Source of the DNA: Gordius sp. MW1
Lineage: Eukaryota; Nematomorpha; Gordioida; Gordea; Gordiidae
Length of the DNA: 64,000 bases
Direction: 5' to 3'
Assembly (NCBI GenBank): GCA_964036665.1
Contig: OZ038531.1
Span: forward strand, 248,001 to 312,000
In this document: positions 34,432-45,799 of the stretch, in pieces
How positions within the stretch are numbered: the stretch's first letter is position 1
How the letters are laid out: each line of letters starts with the position of its first letter
The notes under the pieces: model-generated
Told to the model about the DNA's origin: nothing
Seen by the model: only the letters and a program-made list of their open reading frames with translations
The model's database searches: none
Position numbers and translations under genes: made by a program

Positions 34432-36250
34432 GGTCCTAAGATGGCATATTTTAAAAGATTGGCAATCCTTGCTAGCTTTAATAAGCTCGGATGGAGTTGT
34501 TTCCGTAAATACTTGCTTTAATGGTTCCAACACAGTTTACAATAAGAACGAGTGTCCTTTTAATTGATTTTTGATATTTATTAATTATGATCATTTTTTT
34601 GTGTAAATTAACTTTTATTCTATATAACAATTTATTATGTTTAAAATCTTTATCTAATACAGGCTCTTCTATTTGCAAATCATAGTTTACTAATCAGCTG
34701 GTGAACTAAAAGATAGAACAAAGATAATCTAAAAAACAGTTTTGTGTAAATTAAAGACAATTAAAAAAAAATTAAAGCTGCAGTCATATAAATTTTAAAA
34801 ATCATTTTTTCATTCTTATTCTCCCTAAATTATGCCAGCTATGACATTCTCCTTGTTATAAAAATCACCGATTATTTAATTATAAGCCCTATAGTATAAT
34901 TAACTAAAAATTCATTAAAAAAAGGCTAGCTACCATGATTCACATATCATAGAGTTTTTCATTCTAACAATTTTTAAAGATATATTTATTTTGAGGGTAT
35001 ACAAAATTTAAAGATAATGAATTTTATAGATAATCTAGATGACCGTGAAATTTGGTGGCATGTGATTAATTATTTAATCTGTGTTGTTCCACCCTTACTT
35101 TTATTCATAATTTTATTTAACGTGTTTTTATTATTACCCCTTGACTCCTCCCGGTTGTTTTCCACAAATTATATTCATTCACCCCTTACATATACGATAA
35201 AATTTACTTTACGCGTAGTTAGGATGACTGATGAGTCATGATTGTTAATATCTTTATGTTAAAAATAAATTGTTAATATCTCTATGATATAAATAGATTT
35301 TTAATATCGTTATGATATAAATAGATCGTTATTTTATTACCATCACATATAGATATATTATTATCACCATGATTTAGCAAAGATATATTATATTACCTCG
35401 CTATCACTCGTTGATAAATAATTATTCTTTTTTGATGTAGTAGAAAATAAATCGAAAGAGATGTAAAACCATAAATACGAATTAATATTTTCTCGCGGAT
35501 ATTTCGCAGTGTTGGTTTAAATAAAATAAATATTCCGCGAATATATAAATAAATAAATTAGTTTATGGGTACAATATTACGAAATACTTAAATATATCCT
35601 TTAATCCATATTATGGAGGATATATTACAATCGTAAAATTTGTAGGTGAATACGAATCAAGGCACAAGATTATTACATAGAAAGTCATCAGGTGTCAAAA
35701 TATGAATAAAATCAATCTTGTCAAGGGCTCATGCAAGGGCACAAACAAAAATGCAGAAATTTCATCTCATTATAAAATTCAGAGCAAGTAAATCTTTAGG
35801 GTCATGATGACCTGTAACACTAATCAAAGTGAAAATAATGTAAGACCATCTTTTTATAATTAATACAAGATGTTGTCGCTATTTATAGTAAAGGCTGTGA
35901 AATAATAGCCATGTTTGTAAATTATTTGCAAGATTAAGAAACTAGATATTTTAACCCATGTTGATTGGAGACTACAGAATTTACCTCCTAGTTCCTAGCC
36001 TTGGAAAGTATCTCATTCGGTTATAAAAATAGCAAGTTACAATTTGAACAATAAATCATAAAAGCTCTATGCTTAATTTAATATATTTAAAGAAATTACC
36101 CTAAACGATATTATATATTTATTTTGAATTTAGCAAAACTATAGGAAATCCCTCCTGAGGATTAATTGTAATACATTATATATTGAAAGGACAAAAAATA
36201 TAAAATAATCTGATATTTATCCACTTACACCTTAACTATTAAATAGTTTC
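34432..36250. other. AT-rich intergenic stretch with two minor items
   Basis: A minus-strand frame at 34478-34678 (FKHNKLLYRI..) weakly resembles the start of a retrotransposon integrase region. A plus frame at 35017-35241 (74 aa) has one long hydrophobic segment after DDREIWWHVINYL but no known relative. A 29-bp tandem unit (TTAATATC-TTATGATATAAATAGAT) runs three times at about 35238-35330. Otherwise nothing is recognised. Confidence 0.3.
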
Positions 36251-36254
36251 ACTA

Positions 36255-36745
36255 TCATAATCTTCTTCGTGGTCATCCTCTTCCTCTCTTTCCCAGAGTT
36301 CATGCCCTAGGTTGAATACTTATTTTTGATCTGATAAAGTCATATGTCATGTGGTTGAGCTTAGTACCAAGATTTGCCCTATTATTCTCATCTCCGAGAC
36401 CTGCAAGAACTTCTCCTCCGTAGCATTTAGTGCCCTTGTTTTACTTCGATGGATTTGTAAGCTTTGCTCTTCAACCAAGTTAGCATTTTCTTGTCACACA
36501 TTACATCGTATATACTTCGTCATTTAAATCATCCTTTTTGAAACCAGGCATTGATTTCTGTTACGTAACCTCCCTCTTGATGTAGCATGAGCGGCGATAA
36601 ACCGGTCAACTTTTGGGTACTTTAGAGATCATCTAGCGATAGGGTGCCTGTGACGTTAATCTACACGTATATAATTTTAGCTGTCCTACAACCCATATCT
36701 AGCTAAGCGCTTTGACCACTTTTTGGCTTCTTTGAATACTTTCTC
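36255..36745 (-). pseudogene. RTE LINE 3' fragment
   Basis: On the minus strand it matches the C-terminal RT end of copy 1: the ..AAAAAGGATG.. stretch, the region of the GTAAGACCGGTG counterpart, and an end with GAAAGAGAGGAAGAGGATGACCACG. It is decayed. It is joined directly to repeat R at 36746, as is the fragment beyond 39800. Confidence 0.75.
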
Positions 36746-36810
36746 CTTTGTCTTTCGATAAAAGTTTTTAAGAAATAAGAATTTTTATAATTGGCCATTT
36801 TTATAAAGTA

Positions 36811-37262
36811 CTAGCTGACCCAGCAAACGTTGTTTTGCTAAATGCATTATTTCTAGAAAATACTATAAGTGTATGGGCTGGTTATGAATAATAAAATAAT
36901 TAATTGAAGGATGGATAATTATTAAAAATATGCTTCTATGATCGACCACGTGATAATAATGGCAAAAATTGCATAATTTAAATTTTATTTATTTAATTTA
37001 AAAACTCAATAAATTTGACCATATACTGTAACATTTTTATTATACTTTTAAATATTTAATTCGACAAAACTTCAGCCTTGTATGTATGACGTCATTATTG
37101 TATATGATGCTATAAATGAAAATGCTGGCAGGGAAATGTCCGATATTTTTAAAACGAAAAGGTATTTTAAGAATATGAAAAAGCTATTTTACCCCTGGCC
37201 GCCCTGGGCATCTACGGCTAAATTTTCGCGCGAATCGGGCCGGTAGTTTCAGAACTTAGCCC

Positions 37263-37293
<31 letters not shown>

Positions 37294-38703
37294 CATACAT
37301 ACATACATACATACATACATACATACATACATACATACATACATACATACATACATACATACATACATACATACATACATACATACATACATACATACAT
37401 ACATACATACATACATACATACATACATACATACATACATACATACATACATACATACATACATACATACATACATACATACATACATACATACATACAT
37501 ACATACATACATACATACATACATACATACATACATACATACATACATACATACATACATACATACATACATACATACATACATACATACATACATACAT
37601 ACATACATACATACATACATACATACATACATACATACATACATACATACATACATACATACATACATACATACATACATACATACATACATACATACAT
37701 ACATACATACATACATACATACATACATACATACATACATACATACATACATACATACATACATACATACATACATACATACATACATACATACATACAT
37801 ACATACATACATACATACATACATACATACATACATACATACATACATACATACATACATACATACATACATACATACATACATACATACATACATACAT
37901 ACATACATACATACATACATACATACATACATACATACATACATACATACATACATACATACATACATACATACATACATACATACATACATACATACAT
38001 ACATACATACATACATACATACATACATACATACATACATACATACATACATACATACATACATACATACATACATACATACATACATACATACATACAT
38101 ACATACATACATACATACATACATACATACATACATACATACATACATACATACATACATACATACATACATACATACATACATACATACATACATACAT
38201 ACATACATACATACATACATACATACATACATACATACATACATACATACATACATACATACATACATACATACATACATACATACATACATACATACAT
38301 ACATACATACATACATACATACATACATACATACATACATACATGCATACATACATACATACATACATACATACATACATACATACATACATACATACAT
38401 ACATACATACATACATACATACATACATACATACATACATACATACATACATACATACATACATACATACATACATACATACATACATACATACATACAT
38501 ACATACATACATACATACATACATACATACATACATACATACATACATACATACATACATACATACATACATACATACATACATACATACATACATACAT
38601 ACATACATACATACATACATACATACATACATACATACATACATACATACATACATACATACATACATACATACATACATACACTTTACTTTATATATAT
38701 AGA
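36811..38703 (-). mobile_element. Helitron with expanded microsatellite at its 5' end
   Basis: On the minus strand it starts TCTATATATATAAAGTAAAG and ends with the hairpin AGCAAA/TTTGCT, about 10 nt, then CTAG, and then the host T. The host sequence ATAAAGTA/TATTCTGTTAAGG aligns without gap to the empty site ATAAAATGTGGCCTGTTAAGG at 50690-50710. The element therefore inserted without target duplication, as Helitrons do. No coding sequence is visible. 75% of its length is the (ACAT)n array. Confidence 0.88.
37264..38682 (+). repeat. (ACAT)n microsatellite, about 355 units
   Basis: A run of about 1.42 kb of the ACAT tetranucleotide shows a single substitution (ACATGCAT at about 38341-38348). 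Open frames across it (MYVC repeats) are artefacts. The equivalent spot in the Helitron at 6511-8243 has only a few TATG units. Confidence 0.98.
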
Positions 38704-40149
38704 TATTCTGTTAAGGTCAAATAATTTTATTTTGTTGATTTTACAAAAAAAAAAATTTATAATTATATAAATAATGCGTTTTCCTTATAATATTATAAAC
38801 TTTAAAACGATACTTTTAAATGAAATGTTTGTTAGCTCTTTACAAACTTTAACAAATCGATAAATTTAAATTTTAGCTCAAAAAGTTCATACCCTATCAA
38901 GTTACCAAAAAATGAAAAATATACCAAAATGTCATAATTATTGTCAAACACACAATATGTTTAAGATCGTAGTTTTAATAGTATACCTTAGTATGGGGTT
39001 GTTTCATTGGAACAATTCATCACTTAATGCTAGTGTTAAAAATTATCGCGTTAAGAGGGGTAAAAATTATATCTTATTTGTTTTATGACAAATATATTAA
39101 TTTGTCAGATAACATTCGGATATTCTTAAAAGATTTTCTAAGTATGGAAAAAATAATAACATTCCTTAGTAAGTGTAAAACTTAAATAATACTTTTTAAG
39201 TGAATTTTTCAATATTAGTGTAAAACCTATTTATTTTAAATAATTAAACGATTGGTATATTTCAATATTTTATATTTTAAAGTGGATATCGAGACCATAT
39301 TGGCCTACGGGTAGATGCTTAAATGTGATTGGAGGCGAAGAGCAAATTTAAACTTATATTAAATTTATATATACATTTTCTAAACTATCCATCTATATAG
39401 ATGAAATAAACCTATTTGCTATGAAGCATACAATGCTATAGCTTTAGCGACATGTGTCTAATGATAACATTATGAACTTAAAGGTCTAACAAATTATTAA
39501 CGAAGTTATTTTGGTAATTCAGTTATTAAAAACATCGATTCTATTATAAATTAGGCTCAACATTTTTTTAATATGAGAATAAATACATTATATGTTTTTA
39601 ATGATGAAGTATAGAATGCAATGTTAAATGACTGAATGAATAAACAAATCACTAAAATATTTGTTAGCAACGTTTATTAAATAATTGTAAGGTCCATCTT
39701 AGCAAAGTTTATAGTTAAGTTAAATATACAAAAATTAAATATATTCAATTAAACGAAAGTATAAAAAATTTGTCCGATGATGTTAGAGCTCAGCTCAAAA
39801 TCTTCTTCTTTATCAGTTATTTGGTGCCACAACTGTTGGGTATGTTTTAATAAGTATCTTTTATCTTGCCCCTGTAAATGCCATGTCTTGATTCTGTTAT
39901 CATAAATTTATCGACTTGTCCTTTCTAGGTGACACGAGGTGGTCCTCTTCCTCTCTTCCCCGGGAGGGCCATGCCCAGTACTTAGTAATGCCCATACCAC
40001 CTTAGCCGATTTTCGTTAACCATGTCCGCCATAGGTTAAATATCCATTTTTTAATGAGAAAGTTATTCGTCATATGTTTGAGCCTAGTATACGTATACCC
40101 GAACCGCCACCGTCTTATTCTCATCTCTGTGGCTTGGAATAGCTTTTGG

Positions 40150-40557
40150 TTGAAAAAGTAAAGAAGTTTCAAGGATAAAAATACAAGCCAAAAAAATCGA
40201 ACCTATAAAAGCCCCATGAAAATCGATACTCCCCAGAACGTTGGTTTTCGAACGTGTCTTCATAAAGTCCCCCCCCCTGTGTTAATCGCTAGAAATTATA
40301 TTCCCGCGCTATTATCATAGTGCCGTAATTCGTTTCGTTGTACGTAGTTATATATATATATCATTGTTATTTGGAGCGAAAGTTGAACAGTAAATAAATT
40401 ATTTGGAGTTAACAGATTGAGTGAATAACCGTACCAATAAAACAATTCCCAGACTATAAACAATAATTATCCCCAGAGCCACACAAACTCCCCGCCAGTC
40501 CCCAGTACTCCCATTTTCCGGGATAAAAACACTCCCTCCTAGTTCCGAGACTCAACA
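40150..40557 (+). mobile_element. LTR (family L), plus orientation
   Basis: The LTR ends ..CTAGTTCCGAGACTCAACA at 40557. It is an inverted copy of 43333-43790 (same blocks: GAACGTTGGTTTTCGAACGTG, AATTCGTTTCGTTG, CATTTTCCGGGATAAAAACAC). It is not followed by a primer-binding site, so it is a solo or rearranged LTR. A partial third copy of the end is at 44145-44214. Confidence 0.75.
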
Positions 40558-41189
40558 GTGTGTTATGCCTCACATTTATTTCTAAAGTACCAAACCGCAC
40601 TATATTTATCAAAATTTTCACGAAAAGTTTCAAAATCCAAAATGATTTATTCAACATTTTAAATTACCCAGATTTGTCCCTTCTTTATATTTAAGTATTA
40701 ATCCTTTATTATTTTTCACTGTAACCCTTTTACTTTAAATTCTTCATGCCAATGATGCCTTTTATTTTTTTCGATCAATATACATGTAGTCAAAAATTTT
40801 ATTTCTATATATTAATATTCAATATACTATGCAAATGATAAAATAATTGGTAAAACTAATTAATTTATTGTGAAAGTTAATATTTTATATATAACGAATT
40901 CATCAAATGTTAACATTTTAATTGATAAAAACAATAATGTTCAAAGCAAGATCACGGGGTGTACGAATATTAGAAGAATATGTTAGCCAATATTTTTTAT
41001 ATTATTAGGGTTTGTACATTATTATAATAATATTAAATTAAATCTAGCATAATTCCTAGGGTTTATTTTGGGATATAACATTTTATTTTTACAAAAGTCA
41101 GCATTATGCCCAATATTACCACAATTTACACAACGGGGAGTTACATAATTATTTCTATTTGGACGGTTTAAAATTCACAACAAATTATT

Positions 41190-41730
41190 TGCTAAGTATT
41201 TTTTTCAAATTGCTAAGTATTTTTAGCGTCATTGCTAAGTATTTTATTGATTTGCTAAGTATTTAATTCGTTTGCTAAGTATTTAAATTAATGCTAAGTA
41301 TTAAATTCAAATGCTAAGTATTTTATTCATTTGCTAAGTATTTAAATAAATTTTGCTAAGTATTTTATTGTTTTGCTAAGTATTTTATATATTTGCTAAG
41401 TATTTTATTTGTTTGCTAAGTATTTTAATGTTTTGCTAAGTATTTAAATTATATGCTAAGTATTTAAATATATTATGCTAAGTATTTAAATTATTGCTAA
41501 GTATTTAAATATATTATGCTAAGTATTTAAATTATTGCTAAGTATTTAAATATATTATGCTAAGTATTTAAATTATTGCTAAGTATTTAAATATATTATG
41601 CCAAGTATTTAAATTATTGCTAAGTATTTAAATATATTGTGCCAATTATTTAAATTATTTGCTAAGTATTTAAAAATTATGCTAAGTATATTATCTAGGT
41701 TTATAAATAAATTATGCTAAGTAAAGATTT
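41190..41730 (+). repeat. Left array: TGCTAAGTATTT, about 26 units
   Basis: The core TGCTAAGTATTT recurs every 18-24 bp with AT-rich spacers. Part of it (about 41440-41640) has a higher-order unit of about 43 bp alternating TTAAATATATTA and TTAAATTAT spacers. Variants TGCCAAGTA and TGCCAATTA occur near 41600-41650. Confidence 0.92.
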
Positions 41731-42205
41731 TATAAATTTAAACAAATAAAGCTGTCTGTTGATTTTAAATTCATGTTTCAAATTTTGACTAATGAGGTCA
41801 TACAATTAAGTAATAAAAATGCAGTTTTTGAAGTTCTTGTCATTGATGCAGCCAGTGCAATTCATAATGCATTTAAAGCTGTTTTGGGGGATAAAATGGT
41901 TGTGTTATAGGGTTAGGGTTAGGGTTTATTGTAGTTGAATAAAATCTCTATCAATTATCCTATTGGCTATTTAGATTATTTTATATATGAAGTCATTATA
42001 GAACATGAAGGGTATTTCTTCACCTACAAATAAATAATCATAATTTTTTTATTCAAATCTAAAATAAATTATACAATATAAAATTGAAATATTATATTTT
42101 TCAACTATAAATTTTGGTAATTCATTAAAATAATTCTCATTAAAACTTAACTTCAATTTCAACACTTTTTTGTGTCATAAATAAAACTTTGAATTAAAAA
42201 CTTTA

Positions 42206-42766
42206 ATAACTTAGCACTTCAAAATAGAAAACCTAGCATTTTTAAAAATTAAACATTTTCTTTGAAATTAATACCATTAAAACTTTGTCCTTTTTAGCTT
42301 TAAAACCTTATTATCTTATATTTTTTTAATACTCAGCATTTTGATTAAAACTCATAATTTAGATTTTTTTAAATAAAATACTTAGCATTTTAATAAAAAA
42401 AACTTAGTATATCAAAATGAAAACTCTGCAATTTAGTAATAAAAACTTAGCATTTAAAAATAAAAAACTTAGCATTTAAAAATGAAATACTTAGCATTTC
42501 CTTTAAAATACCTAGCATTTAAAATAAAATACTTAGCATTTCCTTTAAAATACTTAGCATTTAAAAATAAAATACTTGGCATTTAGATTAAAATACTTAG
42601 CATTTAATAATAAAATACTTAGCATTTAGATTAAAATACTTAGCATTTAGATTAAAACACTTAGCATAAAATACTTAGCGTTTTTTAATAAAATACTTAG
42701 CACTTTAATTAAAATACTTAGCATAAAATACTTAGCAATTTGTAATTATTTACTTAGCAGTTAAAT
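42206..42766 (-). repeat. Right array: inverted copies of the same motif, about 22 units
   Basis: AATACTTAGCATTT is the complement of the left motif. The units are regular in 42460-42766 and more degenerate towards the element centre (42206-42420). Confidence 0.92.
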
Positions 42767-43332
42767 AACACCCTTTAAAATTTGTAGGTGGACTATTCAA
42801 TGATTTATTGTAATTGGCAATTTCTCTGTAAATAATTTTCTTTCCCGCATATAAAGCACTTAACCTTCCTATTTAACTTATTAAGTAATTGTCCAATTAA
42901 AATACCTAATATTAAAATAAATAAGTAATCAATATATTCATATAAATCGATGAACATTTCTTATAAAGTCGATGATTACTTTTGCCAAACATACCAAAAC
43001 ATAATGCTTGAAATTATATAACAATGAGATTATTAAAAGCAAGACAAATATCAGATAATAATTAACATGTAATCACTTAACTTACGATCTTCATTGAGAA
43101 TTTGGTTTACTCTCGATGTTGCTTGTCACAGTTGTCTACTATCGATGTTGCTTGTCACGGTGTTTGTTTAATTTCACTAGTCGTCGATTGTTTCCCTAAG
43201 GTAGTAGTTTAGCTAACCGTTCACTTGTACTCGCTAGTCTTCCTAAGGTCGTTTCGTACTTATGCTTTAGGCTGGTTTGATTGAAGTCGTATCTTAAGGT
43301 CGCTTCTTGCACAACTATACCGGGGCGCCACT

Positions 43333-43800
43333 GTTGAGTCTCGGAACTAGGGGAAGTGTTTTTAAAATCGGAAAATGTGAGGACTGATAACTGGCGGGGA
43401 GTTTGTGTGGCTCTGGGGATAATTATTATTTATAGTCTGGGAATTGTTTTATTTGTACGGTTATTCACTCAATCTGTCATACTCCAAATAATAATTTATT
43501 GTTCAACTTTCGCTCCAAACAACAATGATAGTTATATATAACCACGTAACAACGAAACGAATTACGGCACAACGATAATAGCGCGGGGATATAATTTCTA
43601 GCGATTAACAAGGGGGGAAAACTGGTTCTCAAGTGGGAAACTTCTTAGTTCTGGGGAGCATCGTTTGGGGGAAAACTTTATGGAGACACGTTCGAAAACC
43701 AACGTTCTGGGGAGTATCGATTTTCACGGGGCTTTTATAGGTTCGATTTTCTTGGCTTGTATTTTTATCCTTGAAATTCTTTACTTTTTTAACTATTTTT
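43333..43800 (-). mobile_element. LTR (family L), minus orientation, with PBS
   Basis: On the minus strand it ends ..CCGAGACTCAACA and is followed by TGGCGCCCCGGTATAG, a primer-binding-site-like sequence resembling the TGGCGCCC of tRNA-Lys users. Gag pieces follow on the same strand, so this is the 5' LTR of a minus-strand element. It forms a head-to-head pair with 40150-40557. Confidence 0.75.
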
Positions 43801-44139
43801 CCGTGCCAACTTTTGATGGATGGCCCTTCACTTCAAGGATCTTGGAATCTTCGGCTGACAGTTCGAGGTCTCCGCAACGTTTCTTGGGCCAATTCGTTAT
43901 TTACTACCCGGTTCTGTTCTATCCTTGCTTTTCCCCTCTACTTTTCTCGAGCCAAGTCGTGATTTATATCCTTGTTTTGCTGTATCCTTGCTCTATTTCT
44001 CTACCAACCCAATCTTCGGTAACCTTCCTCTGTCCTTAGCCCGCTTTTTGAAGCCTTTAACGATATAGAGCCTACCATTCCTAATATGGAGTGGTTCCCT
44101 TTTTTAGAGTTTCTCATGGATACGTGACACCTTAGGACA

Positions 44140-44214
44140 AACGCCCCCCCCCCCGCCTGACCCCAGTACTCCCATTTTCCGGGATAAAAACACTCCCCCT
44201 GGTCCCAAGATTCA
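44140..44214 (+). mobile_element. LTR (family L), terminal fragment
   Basis: AGTACTCCCATTTTCCGGGA.. to ..AAGATTCAACA matches the last 75 bp of the LTR at 40150-40557 and abuts RTE sequence. 43801-44139 between this and the neighbouring LTR is unassigned and may be more LTR or internal sequence. Confidence 0.7.
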
Positions 44215-44575
44215 ACACTGTGGTTTTTAATGCCCATGTTTCACTTTCTTAGTGTAACACCGGTCTTACAATGGAATTGTAGGCATTGCTCTTGAACTAT
44301 ATTGGCATTTTCTTGTCGCACATACACCGGATATACTTCACCATTTATGCCATCCTTTTTGGATCCGGGCACTGACTTCTGTTGCCCAACCTTCCTCTTG
44401 ATGTAGCATCGAGCCCATGTATGAAAGCCTGGCTACTTTTCAAGATGATCCGTTTAGCTGCCTGTAACTTTCATTTCCATGTATACCGTTTTTCGATCGT
44501 TAACCTTTAAATCTTTAAAGCTAAGCGCTTTGACTATTTTTCGGCTTCTTCAAATGGCCAATTTTGGAAGATCCA

Positions 44576-45170
44576 CTCGTTGATGCTATATCAGAATAGT
44601 TTATTGCTTTGTCTTTTATATTTCATGTATTTATATTATATTCCTCTCAACGGATTTTCAACCAACTTATAAAAAAATATCAGGCCGACGATATATAATA
44701 TATATTCAATCGATTAGTGTATTTCTATGTATAAAATCGGTGGATTTGGATTGATGAAGTTGGTAAATGGAAATTGAACGCGATATTTTGGGCTATTATG
44801 GTCCATCATCAGGGAAAAAGGTGAAGATGAAGTCGCAAAAAATAAAAATGAAGTAAAGTGAGTAAATGGGTAACGTAAACACGCTGATAGATAAAAACAA
44901 TAAAAAACACAAGACTGATTATATAATGATACCAACAATAGCGATTGTAGGGATGGATGTTTTTTAAGAATAAAATAAGTACAGATAATGCTAGGGAAAA
45001 GGTGCGAAAAGGAAAAAAAAGCTAAAAATTATAAAAGAAAAAGAAAAGGAAAAGGGGAACATATAGGTTTTTTATATATAGATATAATAACTATACTTAG
45101 CAAAAAATAGTATAATGAAATGAAAGAATAAGTAGACATTGTAAATAAAATAGATATGTGTGGATGTGTG
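44576..45170. other. Intergenic, nothing recognised
   Basis: AT- and purine-rich sequence without a supportable gene. Confidence 0.35.
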
Positions 45171-45174
45171 TGCT

Positions 45175-45440
45175 AGTAGTTTTGAAATTGGCAAGGTTAG
45201 CCTTTGATATTTTTGGCCTAACGCGGTCGATCAGAAAGCTTTCTACGAACTTACTCTCTTTTTTTGTATCGCGCTCTGTAAAGGACTGCCAGGTTTTCCT
45301 AATCTGGAATGTTAATCTTTAACGAGTGTTCGGCTAAGGCGGAGTGAGTCACGCATCTTTGGAGTTTTGTGGTCTTCGATTCTTTGTACCAAGGCTTTTT
45401 TTGTTTCTCCAACCTAAAATTGGTTGCAATCGGCGCAGGA
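45175..45440 (-). pseudogene. Penelope-like element C-terminal fragment 1
   Basis: In shifting minus-strand frames it reads THSALAEHSL, DWENLAVLYRARYKKR and ESFLIDRVRPKI, the pattern that ends the GIY-YIG nuclease region of Penelope-like elements. It is 55-60% alike to fragment 2 and in the same orientation. Confidence 0.65.
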
Positions 45441-45489
45441 GATAATATAAATTAAAGTAGAATATTCTCTGTTTGTTATTATATAGTTA

Positions 45490-45790
45490 GGTGGGGATGT
45501 GTGTGCTTGTAGTTTCGAAGTTGGCAGAGTTGATCGTTGGTATTTTTGGCTTAACGCGGTCGATCAGAAAGCTTTCTACGAACTTCCTCCCTTTTTTGTA
45601 TCGCGCTCTTTAAAGAACGGTCGAGTTGTTCTAATTAATGCTATGTTGACTCTTTAACGAGCGTGCGGCTACGACGGAGTGAGTCTCGCATCTTGTCAAC
45701 GGAGCCTTGTGCTCTTAAATTCTCTGTGCTAAGATTCTTTTTGTTTTTCGGTTGCAATTGGCGCAGGATATTTTATAAATCACGAAACAA
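45490..45790 (-). pseudogene. Penelope-like element C-terminal fragment 2
   Basis: It shows the same blocks as fragment 1: AACGCGGTCGATCAGAAAGC, TTTCTACGAACTT and GGAGTGAGTC on the plus strand. It reads KKGRKFVESFLIDRVKPKI on the minus strand. The head-to-tail pairing at about 310-330 bp spacing fits the tandem habit of Penelope-like elements. Confidence 0.65.
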
Positions 45791-45799
45791 GATTTGTAT

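Larger units (their letters stand above)
36746..39770 (+). repeat. Dispersed repeat family R, copy 1, hosting a Helitron
   Basis: Flanks 36752-36810 and 38704-39400 are collinear with 50643-50697 and 50698-51390. Shared blocks are AAGTTTTTAAGAAATAA, AATTGGCCATTTTTATAAA, CTGTTAAGGTCAAA, AGTATGGGGTT, AATTCATCACTTAATG and GGGTAGATGCTTAAATGT. A weak shared reading (NNSSLNVG..NYRIRRG) is present but decayed. The family is of unknown type. Confidence 0.8.
41176..42773 (+). mobile_element. MULE-like foldback element with inverted TGCTAAGTA arrays
   Basis: The flanks are identical 9-mers TTTAAAATT (41167-41175 and 42774-42782), the duplication size of Mutator-like elements. The two arms are inverted arrays of a short motif. 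The centre holds a frame (41767-41910) with NAVFEVLVIDAASAIHNAF, which resembles the second-aspartate region of MULE transposases, and a telomere-like motif. It is inserted in gag: removing it and one 9-mer brings the two gag parts together with only a frame change. Confidence 0.75.
41045..42880 (-). pseudogene. gag fragment with two zinc knuckles, split by a MULE-like element
   Basis: On the minus strand, knuckle 1 is CFICGKENYLQRNC (about 42865-42820; the histidine is replaced by tyrosine). Knuckle 2 is CVNCGNIGHNADFC (about 41150-41105), an intact CCHC. Both lie downstream of the LTR and PBS at 43333. The MULE-like element lies between them. Protease, RT and integrase are absent. Confidence 0.75.
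39830..44575 (-). pseudogene. RTE LINE 3' part, split by LTR-element insertions
   Basis: 44575-44215 on the minus strand matches copy 1 from the linker into GTGCCCGGATCCAAAAAGGATGG and GTAAGACCGGTGT. The match resumes at 40146-39830 with CAAGCCACAGAGATGAGAAT, ATGGCGGACATGGTTAACGA and GGCTAAGGTGGTATGGGCAT. The junction corresponds to adjacent bases in copy 1, so 40147-44214 is inserted material. Confidence 0.85.

Noticed and set aside
34478..34678. Extra pol segment of the 30418-34426 gypsy element
   Set aside because: The LTR and the ATTAG duplication end the element at 34431; the similarity of this frame to integrase is weak.
37249..38702. Very long open frames of MYVC or HTYI repeats
   Set aside because: They are translations of the (ACAT)n microsatellite in every frame, without start context or domains.
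41908..41928. True telomere or chromosome end
   Set aside because: Only three units, embedded in a transposon; other occurrences are equally short.
41190..42766. CRISPR-like regular array
   Set aside because: The genome is eukaryotic, repeats are 12 bp and degenerate, spacers are similar AT-rich tracts, and the array is inverted about a centre.
43665..44039. 124-aa plus-strand protein with hydrophobic stretch
   Set aside because: It lies across an LTR of family L and has no independent support.
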